From Rhea pennata (Eukaryota > Chordata > Aves > Rheiformes > Rheidae), in contig NC_084663.1 in NCBI RefSeq assembly GCF_028389875.1, forward strand, positions 117,637,801 through 117,701,800: a stretch of DNA of 64,000 nt. Reading direction: 5' to 3'. Within the stretch, counting starts at the first letter, position 1, and each line of letters begins with the position of its first letter. The notes under the pieces were generated by a model. That model ran no database searches. It was given only the letters and a program-made list of their open reading frames with translations, and had not been told where the DNA came from. A program made the position numbers and the translations under genes. Shown here piece by piece: positions 13,863-27,600 of the stretch.

Positions 13863-14399
13863 AATGCTAGGCTCTTTCTGGATAAAAACCTACCAACAAT
13901 AACAAAAATCCCTTCATCTTTATTTTCTTAAAAATAATGTTTTGTGACTGTATTACACAGCTATGCCAATTCGAGAGAGGCAGAAAAGAATGTTGAGAAA
14001 CAAAATGCAGTATCTCCATCAAATATCAAATGCAGAAAACAGCCAATGACTTGCCATTTTTAACGCTGTATGATCAGTGGAAAACTGTCACAAATGTCCT
14101 ACATTCTCTAAATAATGTTTTAGTTTCTCTTTCCCTTCAGTATCTTTTCTAAGAGTCCCCCTCCTCAAGTCATCAACCCTCTCATTGTTTTTTCTTGAGG
14201 CCTTCATTTCCTCATCTTACTAGGCCTTCTTACACACATCCTCTTTCTTACATCTAGATCTCCTTTTCCTTCATACCCTTGTCTTGACCTTCACAATTTC
14301 AATTCAGGTCAGTTCATTTTTTTATTTCAATGTTAAGCACTTACCTACTTTTAAGAAGTTACCTAGAGCCCCTTTACCATCTGGTTGTCTGAATTGTCC

Positions 14400-14404
14400 T
14401 TTTT

Positions 14405-14473
<69 letters not shown>

Positions 14474-14476
14474 TTT
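14400..14476 (+). repeat. (TTTC)n / poly-T microsatellite
   Basis: A run of about eleven TTTC units passes into TTTTC and then about 20 T. The strand is pure pyrimidine for over 70 bases, so it has mirror symmetry and could adopt triplex DNA. Confidence 0.97.
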
Positions 14477-14930
14477 ACTAGTTTGCTAAGAACAGTGCCA
14501 CTAGTTTCTATTAATCACTCAGTCCACCTCTGTCATTACTTTCTACATGGGAGAAGGGTGATGCTAATCTGTGGATATTAAAAATAGCTCTGTCAAAGCT
14601 TTTTTTGTAAGCAAGACATCTGCTTGCTCTGTTTTAGGTTCTTTAATGCAATCTAGGTGGAAACCAAGTGTCTCCCTTCCAGAATTATTGGGGAAATACT
14701 TGAAAATATCTGAAGCAACATTTACAACTAAATGTATGAAAGATTGACCATGGGAGAGTTTGTCTGGCTGTCTGGCCATCCACAACACTACTTTTGTTGT
14801 TCAATGACTGGCAAATTGTGTCACATCTAAAAACTATCCTCAGGCAAGAATGCAGTCTAACATATCTGAATGTAACTAGGTCACCCTATAAATACATTCT
14901 GACTGGGGTCTTGGTTTCCCTATTTCCCTA

Positions 14931-14976
14931 AATACTTACCTATTCCACATGAGAATACTTACCTATTCCACATGAG
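14931..14976 (+). repeat. Perfect 23-bp tandem duplication
   Basis: The unit starting AATACTTACCTATTCC and ending CATGAG occurs twice with no gap and no mismatch (14931-14953, 14954-14976). A recent slippage-type duplication. Confidence 0.97.
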
Positions 14977-17879
14977 TGTTGGTGAGGACTCAGCGATTTA
15001 TGCTGATAGAACACTTTGAAGATCTGAAACACTGTACATGTTAGATATTACTGTCATAATGGGTCAAATCCTTCAGATCTGGTACATTAGCTGGCTTTGA
15101 ACAGACATGGAAATGCCACGTACCCTGTTGTTAAGGGCACTATGGACATAGTTAAGACAGTTTTTTGTTTGTAAACACTCAGAGGATGAATACATTGAAA
15201 ACACAGATCTATTCCTACTGTGTTTAGACTCTAAGGCAAACTCAAGTGCTGAGATCGTCACCTTGTGTAACTACAATAACCTGGATCTCCAGATCCTAAA
15301 GTGGTTTTATTGCTTCACTCTGTATTATGCATACTGAATTAAAAGATAGGTATATGCATTTCAGGGCACTGACTGTGCAAGAGAATAGGGAAAAACAGTC
15401 AGAGTTAATGTATTTTCTAGTGATGTGCTTATTTAAGGTCTAATTCAAGAACTTTTTTATTGGGTAAGATGAAAGGCATTTGTCCTAGAGCAGCTGCAGT
15501 ATGGATTTCTGCTCAGATATCAAGACGTGCTACTCTGTTAGGTTTATATTTCTTTTAATCACCTTCCCCAACCTCACATATTTCTGACTATTACTGCACG
15601 GTTTTCTCATGGCTTAATCCAGGAATTTTCGAGCCTATTCATCTGCCACATGATTGAAGACCCCCCAACTTCTCTAGTCCAAATACTTGGGATTGCAACA
15701 AACATAAAGCCAACGTCGTCTTCTGTTTTACTTCACATTTTCTTAGTCAGTACTGTCGGTTTCTTTTCCTGTTGTTGTCTGGAGCCTCTGTCTCCTGCTT
15801 ACGCATTGGGTTCAGTAGCCTCAAGGTGCTGCACAAGGCTATGTTTTTCTTTCCAAAATTGCCATCAATTGAGATCAGCAGTTGCCTCCTCCAAAAAAGT
15901 CAAGATACTATCTATTCGCTGAGCGACAGTATCTTCTTCCCACGTGAGATGCCAGGGTGTTGTTCTGGCTGAGCTCTGGGCTTGCCGGAAGCCAGGAGAT
16001 CAAGTGCTGCTGTTTCTCCTAAGAATCAGTGACTCCCCGCTTAGACCCTCCTGCTGAATCCAGGATTTGCCCCTGTGCCAGCTGGGGTGTCCCTGCTGCA
16101 GGTTTCTTCCTGACACTGGACATCCCTTTGTTGGAGGCGTGAAGGTCCCCAGGGGTTCTACATGGCACCAGCCATTTGAGAACACCCCACAAATAGGTAT
16201 CATGTTTAAGGTCTACAGGATTCTATAGATGAGATTCCTTCGGCTGGTTTTTGTGGACGGTATTTCAAGCCTTCAGAGAGAAAAAAAAAGGGCCATCCAT
16301 TTTTGGGAGGGGAGGATTGTTTAATTTTTTTGTGTGGGCTGTTCGCTAGCTGTACATTTCCCCGTGAAGTATTCAGGTTAATACTTGCACAGGGTGGGAA
16401 GCTTGAGATGAGATCTCATCCATGGTTATTCATTTTATAGTTCTATTAAAAAAACAACATGGGGGAATTTTCTAGATTCCATCCAATCCATAATAACTTT
16501 TGAAAAGTTAATTTGCTGCAGCTGCTTTAAAACTTCTCCTAAGGCCACAACTCAACATGATTACACAACCACAGTAACTTTTATGGCTGAGTGGAAACAC
16601 TATCCTGGTTTTGTTGTTCTAGAAAAGCCAATATTTGGTTTAAAGATTCCCTTGGATTTTTAATCCACTTTGCTAGGAAATCTCATTTGTCGCCAGTGTT
16701 TTTAGAGACTTCACCTGTTTTTGTACCTGCTTCTTACCAGGTCTAATTCACCAGGTCTAATGCATATTGAAAAAAACTACAGTCCTCCAGGGTAAGTTTC
16801 TAAATGTGAAATATATCATATTGGTATCTCCTATTAGACTCTACTGTGCAGGTCCTAACAGGGACTCAGCTTAGATACCCTAGTCCTTCTTCCTGATACC
16901 TCCGTTGTGTGTGAGAACAGAATGTCGAACACAATATCCAGCTGGCTGTCCTCTGGGTATGCTAATAAAAGTTCCGCTTCTCCAATCAGCCAGCTTTGCC
17001 CGAGGAATCTGTCAGCAAAAATAAAAAGGATATTGCTATTTAAATACCATACAGTGTCTGCACAGTGAAAATATTTTTACCATGGTAGCATACATGCCAC
17101 TACCAATAAGGGCGTATTGTTGTTATAAGTTGACTGTTAAAATCCAGCCAGGACTAAAAATTGCCATAGAAAGTCTCGGCCTAGAAGGTATTTGTTTATT
17201 TTGAAGGGTTATTTAAAAAGGGGAATGAAAAATAATTAGTGGGTTTGTACTCCTACCTTGCATTTTTCTGTTTAAAAGGGTCTTAGATTATATTTTTTGG
17301 TGATGGGATGTTAACAGGAGGTTTATATCCTGAGGAGGAATGGGAATGAAAAACTAGCAGACAAATTCTGGGGATCACTTTTATGAAAAAGATCTAGTTT
17401 ATTTTCAGATGAGAACAACTGTTAGCCCTTCTGCCCAACTAGTGTTGAGTTTTTCACTGTTGAAAATACAAAAGGGATATTCAATAACTATCCAAATCAA
17501 GTATAATTAGAGAGGCATAATAAACATCAGTACAAATGATCATTTTTGCATTTCTCTCTTTGGGTATGGAATTGGAGCACTTTCAGCTAAAATAAGCTAA
17601 ACCCTTGATGTGCCTGAAGAAATACAAGTGTGCTCCTGGGTGCTCTTCATTCGTAGGTGGAAGTTATTGGCTCAGAGAGATGAATCGACCCGTATGGTCA
17701 GCCTTGTAAACTAAAGACAGACACCTAAATTCATATGTAGATAAGGTAGAAAGACTTTGACAGCCAGAGAATACACTAATCCCCTGCAATTTGATGGGAG
17801 GTTTGGCTGGCAGTGTAATGATGACAATATATGTGTTGAATCTGAAACACGTGGGCCAAAGTTTTTTTAAAAAATGCAC

Positions 17880-18070
17880 ACCTAAAATAAGGGCCCTAAA
17901 TCTATACTTAGACAAATAAACAAACACCTGATTTTCAAGCTGGTGAGCACCCAGTGGCTTGGCCCCAGGTCTGAATACTTTGGCTTACGTGACTTGCCCA
18001 AAGCCACACAGGAAATCTGCTGCAATTCCAAGAATAGAGCAAAGATCCTGCGCTTTAACCGCAAGTTGGC
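17880..18070 (+). mobile_element. Ancient L3/MIR-like repeat remnant
   Basis: The segment holds GGGCCCTAAATCTATACTTA, then CCTGATTTTCAAGCTGGTGA and GCACCCAGTGG, then GTGACTTGCCCAAAGCCACA followed by a run resembling the GCAGAGCCAGGAATAGAACCCAG part of MIR and CR1-L3 tails. These word orders recur in amniote L3/MIR elements. The copy is old, and the exact family needs an alignment. Confidence 0.55.
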
Positions 18071-20079
18071 TATGTTTTATTTGTCAGCACTCATTCCCAC
18101 AAGGAAACTAAACCACAGATCTCATTGCATCGAAAGTCTGCTGGGTTACCTGCTGTTAATGAAGCTAAAAGTGCTGCTTGTTCTCTGAGCTACATGTGAG
18201 ACCCCTGAACAGCAGTTAGGTGCTTTGAAAAGTCTGTGTCCTTAGTACGTGCAAAATTAGATGTGAGGGTTAGAAGAGAGCACATCTACTTCTGCAACAT
18301 CTGTATGTCAGGCAGCTGCATGTATTGAAAATGTGCAGGGGGGACAAGCCAGTGTGGATATGGAGGGGAGAGGTAGAGTATATCCTTTAGAATGTCCTGG
18401 CAATGGAAAAAAGATCAGCTTTGAGCAAAGGAGCTTCTATGTTGCAATCACACCTGGTGAACCTGCTCTGAAGTCCAGACTTGCCCCTCCTTCCATCCTG
18501 TTTGCATGCATGTGCCAGTGGAGGGGTTGCCAAGAGGACTTTTCTAATGCAGAAGAGTTTGAACTTCAGCGGCTGTAGCCTGAGCCCAGGCTCTTCTTTC
18601 AGTGGGCTGCACACAAGAAGGACAAAGCACACCATGTGCCAGACATCCAAAAGGCAGCCCAAGCTTGGTTTCTCCAAGAACAACATGGATGAGCAAGTCA
18701 CATATTGTGGATGAGAAGCTGGCTTTAAGCCTGCCTTTGAGTCTACCTTACTTTTCAGTGGAAGGATGATCTTGGACTGCTTTTGGGAATTCTGCACATA
18801 AACATAACTGCCCTCATGCCACCAGACTGAGCACGCCAGATAATTTCAAGGCTATTCAGTTTAGTCATATCCTAAACCCAGGCCTAAACTGATGTAACAG
18901 GTCATTGGTGGTATACTGCCTTATGCTATCAGGGAATGGGACTCTTCTCTTTTTTCTGTGAAACAGCTGATTGCTGCCTCTCCAATTGCATTTAACTGCA
19001 CTTCCTATAAAGACCAGAATGGATTTCAAAATTTGTTATTTCTTGCTGGAGTTTACGCGCATTAGCTTGAATTATTTTACAGGGAGCTGTTGTGCAGGTG
19101 AGAAGCTGACGCAGGAAAAAGGCATTGAGCCATAGTTTTATAAGGAAAATGTTGAGGATCCCTTCAGGGTATATGCATTTGCTTTTCTGGAATGCTAGAC
19201 AGTGGTTTCCAAATGATGTCTTATGTAACTCCTGAGTCAAATAAGATAACAAGAAGCTCTGTGTTGCAGACAAATAACCATAGCTAAAAACTATCTGAAC
19301 ACTATACTTATATACTTACTGCTAATCCAGTAAGGACAATTACAAACTACAAAGTAGAAAATGTTCGAACATCCATTGCCATATTTCTTCTATAATGGCA
19401 AACCACACATTCCTCTTAAACAGATGCCAAATGTGAAGCAAAACATTTCTTGAGTTATCCGAGTGTAAGGACCATTTAAGTGATTTTCTTAATTGTTCTG
19501 ATTGTTCGGCGCTATCAGAACAGATTTTCTTCTCTCATAAAAGGAAATGCATTCAGCTCAGGACTTTTCCATCCAGGTTTCCATCCATAAATCAGAAATT
19601 TCTGTGTTTCCAAACTCTGAATGTTTCAGGCTAGATAGTAGTATGAAGAGCCGGGGAGATCTGTAAGTGACAAACGGGTTATATTGAAAATTCTATCTTG
19701 GCTTTAACAATAGGACTGATATCTTGACGCTTGCATTTTAAAAAATGTGGATTTCCACATACTAACCATCTTTCATGAATTACTGCAGATCTGACAAATT
19801 TGAGTTATTGTGCTCCTCCTGGGAGATTTTTAAAGCCAGTTGTAACAACAGATTATATGAAACAGCTGGTCAAACAGAATGAGGAACCAGTTCATTGGCA
19901 TTTGATGAATTAATAAAAACAGGCACAATACAAATTTCAGCAATAGCTAGCAATTCTCCAGGAGAATAGGAACCAAAAAGAAAAGAGCAGGAATCAAATT
20001 TCTGCAGCTGTTTTGGCCAACAGGTAGGGGGTAACTATTTCTTCATGGCTAAGGCTTGGAAAATGATTAAGAGATTCCC

Positions 20080-20092
20080 GGGGGGGGGGGGG
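20080..20092. repeat. G run (13 G)
   Basis: Thirteen consecutive G after CCC, an unusual homopolymer in otherwise AT-rich sequence. The count is prone to sequencing error. Confidence 0.85.
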
Positions 20093-20399
20093 AGAGAGAA
20101 ACATTCCTTGGAACTTATATAGATGATAACACAAATAAAGTGCTTAGATTAAATAAATTTCTGAATTCTAAATTTTTTTTGAAGAAAAGCCAGTGAAAGA
20201 GAAAGATTGTCTCCTAATGAAGGGACCCAGAAGAACAGGCTTGAGTGTGTCTTACCGGGAATGAGTAGCCCTAAGGACCACAGTGCTTTTTGCTGTTGCT
20301 TTTACAGCTTCAGTGGCAAGTGGAGGGCTGTGAGAATCAATGTGTATGGCTATCTGAAGATACTGAAAAAATGGAGGCATTTTGCAACAGCTATAGCAT

Positions 20400-21600
20400 T
20401 GAACTTCCTACTGCTAGGTTTTTCTATAGAGGATCATAGGGAAATTCCCATACTGGATGCTTTCTTTACAGGGGACAAACCTGAGGAACGATGTGAAAGT
20501 GAAATGTCAGGAGACGGCGCTATACAACCAATTGATAAAATCAATAGTAATGAGATGCCAGGAGTAGATGGCATTAACCCAAGAGGGCTAAAGGAATTCA
20601 AGTGGAAACTCAAGTGAAACTGTGATTACAATGTGCACTCTGTCACCTACATCAGCCACAGAACCCAGTGGAATAAAGAATCACGAGGCATGTGGATAAT
20701 GGTGATTTTTGAAAAGCTTTTGATGAGGCCATTCACCAAAAGCTATTAAAAAAACTAATGTGTCATTAGATAAAATGGAAACAGGGAAAACGCTATAAGA
20801 AAAAATTGTCAGATTTCACAATAGAGGGAGTTCCTCAGTGAAAGTGATGAAAGAACATCAGCTTCATCAGCTGAAAACTATGTTGTTCATCACACTTAAG
20901 AGTCAACTGTAGTGAAATTCTGCATCCTTTTTTGCACAAACAGTATGAAAATGGTCTATTGCTTTGCACAAAAATTTGTGATAGTCACATCTAAGATGAA
21001 CTGCAAAGAGTCACAGAAGGACCTGACAATACTGCATTACCAAGTGCTAAGATGGCACATAAAGTGCAGTATTGACACGTTCAAGAAAATACATATGGGA
21101 AAAAAGCCACTTTACCTATAAACATAGTGGGGATCTAACTAAATATACCAATTAAGAGAACTGGTCTGGGAGTCACCCTGAAAAATCAGCTCTGTGTTCT
21201 GTGATGGTCAAAATGAGAGCTAGCAATTATTAGAAAGGAATTAAAACAAAACAAAAAAGCACATTATACCTCTGTACAAATCCATTATGTGCAGTTGTGG
21301 CTACCACAGCTAGAAAAAGATAGAAGAGAGGGCAATAAAGCTGATGAAAAATATGGAATGATGTCTGTAGAAGAAACTAAATAGACTGGAAAAGAGATAG
21401 ATAGTAATATAGATCTATAAAACCATGAAAAGTAAGGAATAGGAAGAGACTATTCATTTGTCTTGTAATAAAGAAGGAAAAACTAATAAAAACATGAGAC
21501 AGAGGTTTTCAAAACAGACCAATGGAAGCACTTTTTAGTGCAATGTGTAATTAAGTCATGAAACTCTTCATCACAGTATTGTGGAGTATGTCCTGCTCCA
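20400..21600 (+). mobile_element. Very old CR1-like LINE fragment
   Basis: A decayed LINE in sense orientation. The plus frame at 20207-20617 ends with ILDAFFTGDK followed by DKINSNEMPGVDGINPRGLKEFKWKL, which matches the CR1/L2 reverse-transcriptase segment usually read as LNAFF...KLDIHKSMGPDGIHPRVLKEL. Downstream, broken by many stops, are further traces: AAAGCTTTTGATGAGGCC at about 20714 (the FDEA/FDxV region), then a polymerase tail and 3' region to about 21600. Divergence is far higher than for the copies at 41 and 50 kb, so this is likely an ancient insertion. Confidence 0.7.
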
Positions 21601-24600
21601 TGCCATGGGGAGACCCTCTGGGAGAAGAATTCTGAATAATAGGGCCTTCAGAAGAAGCGGTCACTACTCATGAACACATGTTTTCATCTGTCTCCTTTTT
21701 GGGAAGAGATTCATTCATCTCCTCAGTTGTAGACGTCTAGTGGGGAGATGAATCTTGAACCCTCCCCCTGAGGCAAATCACAGCATGGCTGCTGAATAAG
21801 AAGTAGGCTCTGCATTTGAAAGACAAGTGTTTGTGATGAAGGCCAGATTCAATCTCTGAAGTAAACCTGCTATTCTTGAGGACTCCACAATTATTTGAGC
21901 AGTTATATACATGTCTGCAGGTTTTTTAGAGTTCTCTTTTTGGTCAGCTTAGAACGAGTAGACCTATGTCCCTAGCCTGTGTTGCAAGAAAGAACAACAA
22001 CTCTGCCGTGTTTGACTTGCATGAAGTCAGCACAGAATGAGCTGGAGCAATAATCACAATCCTTAACCAGTTTGGGTTAGACAAGATGAACATTGAGTAA
22101 GGATTTATCATCTACTTTACCAGAAAGACACCTGGAGGGCTTGCAAATGGAGAGGGTACTGTAACTAACTCCCTCTGCTAGGACAAACATAGCTTGACAT
22201 TGCTACTACAGGAGTAGCCATCAAGTGGGGAGATTGGTGCTAAGATATCACCAGAAGCCTAACTGCAGTGTGCATCCTTATTACATTTAGAAGCTTCTGG
22301 CAATACTTGTTCCTGCTGTCATTTCTCCTTGCTTCCAAGAAATGACTGTGTCCACGAGGAGCTCAACATGAGCCTGAGGTAACACAGACTATTAGTTGCT
22401 GAATGCTAAGGATTCCTTAAGAAATCACAATACAGAGGTCTAATGATGATGGAAAGCTTTTTCTTGTTTTATTTCGTTTTGTTTTCCTGTGTATTTCTGT
22501 TTTCTGCAACACTAGGGAGATCTTATCCTAACTCTGGACACACTCTTGGTCTCTGGCAGAGACTTGTTATCTTATGTGGGAACCCTATTACTGCGATGGT
22601 TCCCAGGGCTTAAGTACGTAAAGACTGCGGACAAACACCTTGGAATTTCTAGTAACTTGCTAAAGTTCATTTGAAGGTAAGAAGTGTTTGATGGATAATG
22701 TTGGAGAATTTCTTCAGAATAGGTATTATTTTCACAACGGCAATCTGAGCTTCCCCACAGTCATTCAGTATGTCTAGCTCTGACCTAACATGATCTGGAG
22801 TATTGCATTGCCCATGGCCTTTTGAGGTATGAGACTCCACCAGCAGAAATCATTACAGACTCGGCTCAGTCCTCTGCCTTAGGGTACATTATCACCATTA
22901 CCTAGAAATAAATAACAAGTAAAATAAAACAGAGAGCAGTACAGGACTGGAAGCAATTAAACTTCAAACTCTTGGCCCCTTTGAACCCTGTCCTTCAGTT
23001 CTTCTAGAAAGGAGCAATAATGACCTAGAAGAGTTTTGAAACGGTATCTTACTGGAATATATAGCTCCATCACCCACCAGCAAACACACTGAATAATTTA
23101 GATGTTCTACACTCACACAAGAAAAAAAATTTAAAGCCAAATTTTCAATGGATCTTGCATATACTTCTTTTTATGGGGAAAATGTGATTTATATTTTTTA
23201 GTTAATGTAATGATTTAATTTTTTTTACTGAGGCTTTCCTTAGAAAAATCTTACCATACCAAATATGACTGATATACTGTGCCTATTTGGTGGAACTTCT
23301 TTGTGATGCTGATCATTTCCCAGTGTAGTTTCATCTGTTTGTTTAGAATAGAAAACATTAGCTGCTCCTGGAATCTGAACTCAGTTAACAGCAAACACTC
23401 CACTGAAAGATCCACAATACTTTTTGCAATAGGCAAAAGCCCAGTAAATTCTCAGCTGTTCAAAATGTGTAAGAATGTGTAAGAAAATGCTGCATAAAGG
23501 TTTTGGATGAAAACCTAAGTATTCAGTTATCATCAGGCAGAACGTCAATCAAGGATTTTCCACTGGAGACTATGCTAAGCTGTTTGGCTGGTTTACTAAA
23601 TAGTAGTCAAATATTTCAGGCCTTGAGCCTTTTCTAAAGTTATTTTAACAGATTAAATAGGATTCAGGGAAGCTATTAACTTTTCAGTCATATGATCTTA
23701 TATTTACTCTTGCAATCAAATCACATTTCCACCCCCTCAGTTTTACTAAAGAAATGTGAATCTCATACTCTGCCTACAGTTCAAAAAAAAAATTAAATTA
23801 CTGTGAGTTTACTTTATATGGAATTACTTAATCAGAATACAGAGTTCCACTAATCATATTTAAATATAGTCACTGTAAGCCAAATATTGACCTTAGGTTA
23901 AAAGATTTTTATGGCTTTACTTAATAGAGACCCATTTATAGAGCATCACAAAGAATTCTAAATCATGTAGATGCAGGGAAAAATGAGATGATTAGAAATA
24001 CAGCAATGAAGTGCCATGGCCATTGTCATGCTTTTGAAATGGTATTATTTTAAATTGTACCATCTGTAGAATCACTATGAGTCTAATAGTGGGAAACAAG
24101 CAGGAAAAGAATGACTTTGGCTTCAGGATAGTAGAGGTATCAAAATGCAAATATAAAGTGCAATCCATATGCACCTTGAACCTCCATATTTTGAATACGA
24201 TCTTCTAACCATCAACATGGGGTAGATGTGGGAATGTAAAAATGTGCGTGTGGAGACATCTGCCAGTCTTGGTCTTCTAATTTTTCATTTCTTTTGAGAG
24301 CAGTGTCAAGGAAAATTCTCAAAGGCACAAAGAGATGTTTAGCTGCCTAGCTACCAAGAAAATGAAAGGGAATTAAGCATCTGCCTGGCAGTCCTGGCAT
24401 TGAAAATCCCCCCTGAAGGTGCTAGCATATCGTGGCTGCTAGTGATTTGAGCACACATTTTATCTAACCTTGCTAATTGTAGGTGCAGCATCAGTATAAT
24501 TTAAACTATACGGTAGGTAGAACTGTAGTGACTGCTTGTATTCACAATGTAAAGTTGTAGTAAAGAATGACTGAGATGACTGATCAGCACATACAGCTTC

Positions 24601-27600
24601 ACTGGATGTCTGGACTGGTCACTAATGCCTGGTTTAATATCCTGTAGATCAGTTTGGCTAATCCTGCAGCTCCAGCTCTTACTGCCTGGGCCAGCTGCAT
24701 CCTTAGGAGTGCCTGGCTTAATCTGTGGGGGATAAGGAAAGGCAGAAATTTTACAGGAGATCTCAAATAATACATCTGTGAAGGGAAGCTAAAGCGTGGA
24801 GATGACTGCAAACTTGGGAAGAGATGTATCAGCTAATGGCAGCTGGGATGGCTGGTAGATGCAGAAGATGGATCAGATTAAGACTTTAAACTACAGCCTG
24901 CTTTACAAGTGAGCACACACTCATCACAGGTACTGTGTGTACTTACTAAGTGTTGGTATGTGTGTGTATGAGATAAGATGAGGGAAGGCACAGCAGCGTA
25001 AAGATGTTGATAAGCTCGGCTTTGCTCAGCATAAGTGTCTCCTGTGGCAAAGGCAGGGTGTTCTCCTGGTATCTTTCAGCAGATACAGCTTTTATTTTTT
25101 CATCTCCCCTGGCCACTCCAGTGTCTAACTGAAATGGTTAATGAAAAAGAGGTCAAGGAAGGGAATGGTCTGTCAGTCATGTTAGCCTACAGCAGTCGGG
25201 GATTGTCTGTATACAGCGAGGTGAGACTGCACATGTGGCATGGGGCCAACACAGCCCCCAAGTGCTGCGTATGCTCACCCATTTGACTGCACTGTCTGCA
25301 TCCACCTTCTTTTCAGCTAGAGCAGGGGGTCATCTTATGGCTAGGCCTGGGATGGTAGAGAAAAGGGGAGAGCTGAAAACCTAGCTGATGTGACCTATTA
25401 GAGAGTACTGCTATTGAATACTAGCTAGCTTGAATTAGGCAGACTCAATCCTCTCACATAGTGGCTTTCTTATGACGGCCTTTTTTTCGTTGATTTTCCT
25501 TATGATTAGCCATATAAGTATTTTTCCGGACATCAATGACAGGCAATTGGCAGCATAAATCACTGCATCAGAAGCTGAGCCTATATTTTTATGTCCTATC
25601 TACCGCAAGGATATGCATTATAATCTTAAGGCTCACACATTTTTACATGCAGTTTTTTAAAATAAATGTAGACACTTATAAAAACTGAGCTTTCCTTGAC
25701 TTGTAATCTGTTTGCAGCAATGAACTCCTTCCTTGGCTCTGCTCTCTTTTCATTTTGTTCTGATTTTAATGCTAAGTCTTGTCTAGCCGACATTTCTGAG
25801 AATTGGAGGCAGAGGTGGGTTGGCATTTTCCTGGGCTTAGAAATGGCTGAGCTAACCAGTGAGAGAATGTGGGCCAATTAGCCTCAGAAGAACTTTAGTG
25901 TTGATGGGCCAAAGTCGATCTGCTGCAACCCAGCAGTGCCCTGCAGCTGGGCTCACAGGAAATTAGCATTTAAATTCTCATCTGAGTTCAGTCAAATCAT
26001 TATAAGCCATGTTAGCTCTTCGCTGTTTTATCTTTCAGTGCAGTAGCCAACAACTTTTCTAGGTTCTGACTGACTCCTCAGGGAAGCTCATGTTGCAGCA
26101 CTGAAGCTAAGTGCAAACACTCTGTCGGTCTGTCTGTCTGTCTCTCCAGTCTTAAACCCAAGATATTTATATCCTGGGTCTAACCGAAGCAAAGCACTCT
26201 GCTGAATTTCATGGATCCTGCAGATTTGCATATATGTGAATAGGCAGAATTTGTCCTTGACCAACATACCGTGAAGCTGAATCAGCTCTTTTTCCTTCCA
26301 GTCCTTCACAAGCTTGTCCACAGGGATGGCTCATCCTTATCCAGCCCATAAGACTTTCTTGAAGCCTTGCAATGCTACCCATTTATGGAAACAAGGGGCC
26401 AAGCGCTTTGGGGGACTTGGGGAATGCAAATATGTAGTTGGCAGGTAGTCAGCACAGAGGATCTTGGATCCAAGAGGGGAAAAAGGTATGAGAGAGACAC
26501 ATTGTGTATGGTCCTGGTTTCTTTTCTGTGTGGCCAGTCGTTCACTGATCTGAAGGGCAGTGACCTTCTACAGAGACACTCAGATGTGAGAGAAGAACCC
26601 CTTTGCTTTTGCAGGGGAAAACAAATACATCTCAAACCCAGGCGAAGACTAGGAGAGAAAATGTCAGCCACTCCCAGCCATCATCCCTCCCTGCTGTGCT
26701 CTGGGATGCAGCAGAAAAGGTCTTTCCACCGCTAAAATGGCAGGCATCCAGGATGAAGGGAGCAGCAACAACCCTGAAAGAAAAGACAGTGACTGGGGAT
26801 AGGAAAAGATCAACCTAAGCTAGGCTGTGATAAATGAGAGCGATTAGTGCAAGGGTGCGCAATTAGGCCAGAAAATGTCAGGGGTAAGGTGCAGAAAGGA
26901 GACAGAGAGGGAAAATACACCCTCTGTGCACATACGGGAGAAAGGTTTCAAAAGGGGAGAAGACTGGAGACAAGTCTCAAATCCCCAGGGAAGGGAAGGA
27001 GTAGAAATGGGCAACTCTAAAAGAAGATCACCAAGTGACCCTTTTCGTGTGCCCTGTATGTCCCATCCTTCTGCTACAACTAGTCTCAGGCCTGCAGTGA
27101 CTGGTGCCACCTTTGCGCAGTGAAGTTCTTTCTGGTGCAGATCCCTTAATACAATCAGATATACAGGAAAGTGAGGGCAGGGGGATTAGGGAGAGGACAG
27201 AGAGAGAAAGGGATCTCTCAGACTTCCAAATCTCTCCTGGTTCTGCAAAACCTCACTGATTCCCCAGCTCTTATTATTGCCTTCTTCCTTGGGGTGGTAG
27301 CATGTGGTTTGAACAGTTACGTGGATGAAAAGTCTAGAGCCACCTCAAGGGACTGCAGCATGGGTTGAGAATGTATCTGGATAGTTGAATAGCCAGGACA
27401 AGACCTCTGGGGTAGCAGATCTCTCACCACAGGCACATATGGAAACCAAAATCAGAACAATAGTGCAGCTGAAGAAGGGAATGGGAAGCATAAGGCTCTG
27501 CATGGACCTAGAAATAAAGAGCTATGAAATTAATGTGAGGGGAGAAGACAAAGAGGCGTTTTCATTCTTTCCCATCAAGGAACAAGTGATTAGGGGGAGC

